DNA of 64,000 nt from Palsa-504 sp963744005 (GTDB lineage Bacteria > Actinomycetota > Actinomycetes > Streptosporangiales > Streptosporangiaceae), in contig CAVURU010000003.1 in the NCBI GenBank assembly GCA_963744005.1, positions 1,240,001 to 1,304,000 on the forward strand, given 5' to 3'. The position numbers and the translations under genes are program-made. The number at the start of each line of letters is the position of its first letter. The first letter of the stretch is position 1. Shown one piece after another: positions 63,667-64,000 of the stretch. The notes under the pieces were generated by a model. The model was not told the DNA's origin, did no database searches, and worked only from the letters and a program-made list of their open reading frames with translations.

Positions 63667-64000
63667 CTGCCGTCGGGGTAGCCGCCGCGGTGCAGCACCA
63701 TCGGGTAGTGCGGCAGCGTGCCCGGCGGGCGCAGCGACGCCCGCCAGTTGTCCGGGTAGGGCTCCAGGGCCTGGAACAGCAGCGGCGGCTGGCCATCGGT
63801 ACCGATGGCCAGTTCCTCGGCTGGCCGGCGCAGGGCCGCGACCTGGTCGTAGGCCTGTGACCAGCGGTCTTCGACCTTGGCCAGCCGGCCGAGGTAGAGC
63901 CGCCGGGCCCGTTCGCCGGCTGCGGTGAGCCGGAGGACCTTACCGCGGCGCGCGGCGGGGTCCGGTTCCTCGGCGGCGAGCCGGCCGCGGAGCAGCACGC
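63663..64000 (-). CDS. MarR-like winged-helix regulator (partial, N-terminus beyond the window)
   Basis: Only the C-terminal 111 residues are in the window. RGRLAAEEPDPAARRGKVLRLTAAGERARRLY looks like the wing and following helix of MarR regulators. The last part (WSQAYDQVAALRRPAEELAIGTD) is not typical of a simple MarR domain and may be an effector region. The stop is at 63663, with CTAG shared with recQ. The gene begins outside the right edge. Confidence 0.6.
   Translation of the reverse strand, partial: VLLRGRLAAEEPDPAARRGKVLRLTAAGERARRLYLGRLAKVEDRWSQAYDQVAALRRPAEELAIGTDGQPPLLFQALEPYPDNWRASLRPPGTLPHYPMVLHRGGYPDGS

Overview
The window is very GC-rich chromosomal DNA from an actinomycete (Actinomycetota). 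The strongest pointers are the Pup-ligation island (pafA, pafB, pafC) next to tatA, tatC and a HelY-type helicase, the frequent GTG starts with GTGA stop/start overlaps, a deazaflavin (F420)-type oxidoreductase, and GlnR-like boxes before an ammonium transporter. I cannot name a genus. Most of the sequence is ordinary chromosomal core, with a glycan/membrane-protein region at about 22.9-38 kb and a second transport block at about 47-52 kb.

Layout. 0-4.2 kb: fabG (minus), diverging from tldD, tldE and a DUF3099 gene. 4.2-4.95 kb: a gene-free stretch with a promoter-like element, three consecutive hairpins that each show CCCCCGT in the loop (a 6C-like RNA candidate), and a G-quadruplex motif. 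4.95-7.5 kb: a PadR-controlled DrrA/DrrB-type ABC exporter. 7.7-12 kb: a two-gene unit of a leaderless subtilase and a large alpha/beta hydrolase, then a secreted beta-helix protein. 12.1-22.9 kb: cysteine dioxygenase, helY, tatC, tatA, pafC, pafB, a DUF3866 gene, an FKBP lipoprotein and pafA. 22.9-38 kb: a surface-glycan-like region with sugar-nucleotide dehydrogenase, GT2 glycosyltransferase, epimerase and several polytopic GT-C-like proteins, including four paralogues of one unnamed family. 38-47 kb: aldehyde dehydrogenase, hydrolase, Amt, GH3 glycosidase and two acyl-CoA dehydrogenases. 47-53 kb: a DUF2079 protein, a NodI/NodJ-like ABC transporter with two permeases, GtrA and a GT51 transglycosylase. 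53-64 kb: tRNA-Pro, a DDN-like oxidoreductase, malQ, yceI/HxlR, a methyltransferase, the lactate-utilisation genes lutABC followed by an AAA ATPase, recQ, and the end of a MarR-like gene.

Caution about quality. At least about 20 breaks of reading frame fall inside normally conserved genes (tldD, the ABC genes, amt, malQ, lutC, recQ and others). In each case the protein continues in another frame with no loss of family motifs. They cluster at 26.4-27 kb, 41.4 kb, 49.5-50.7 kb and 54-63.4 kb, while long stretches such as 7-26 kb are clean. Consensus (indel) error is the likeliest explanation, so I annotate these as single genes spanning the breaks.

How the genes work together. The five minus-strand genes from 32500 down to 26051 look like one operon that makes an oxidised or epimerised sugar nucleotide, transfers sugar to a lipid carrier, and uses GT-C-like membrane proteins for assembly. 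The paralogues nearby probably have related jobs. The paf/tat/helY block is a housekeeping island. Candidate regulatory sites are visible for PadR (about 7.56 kb), GlnR (about 42.06 kb) and HxlR (about 56.73 kb).
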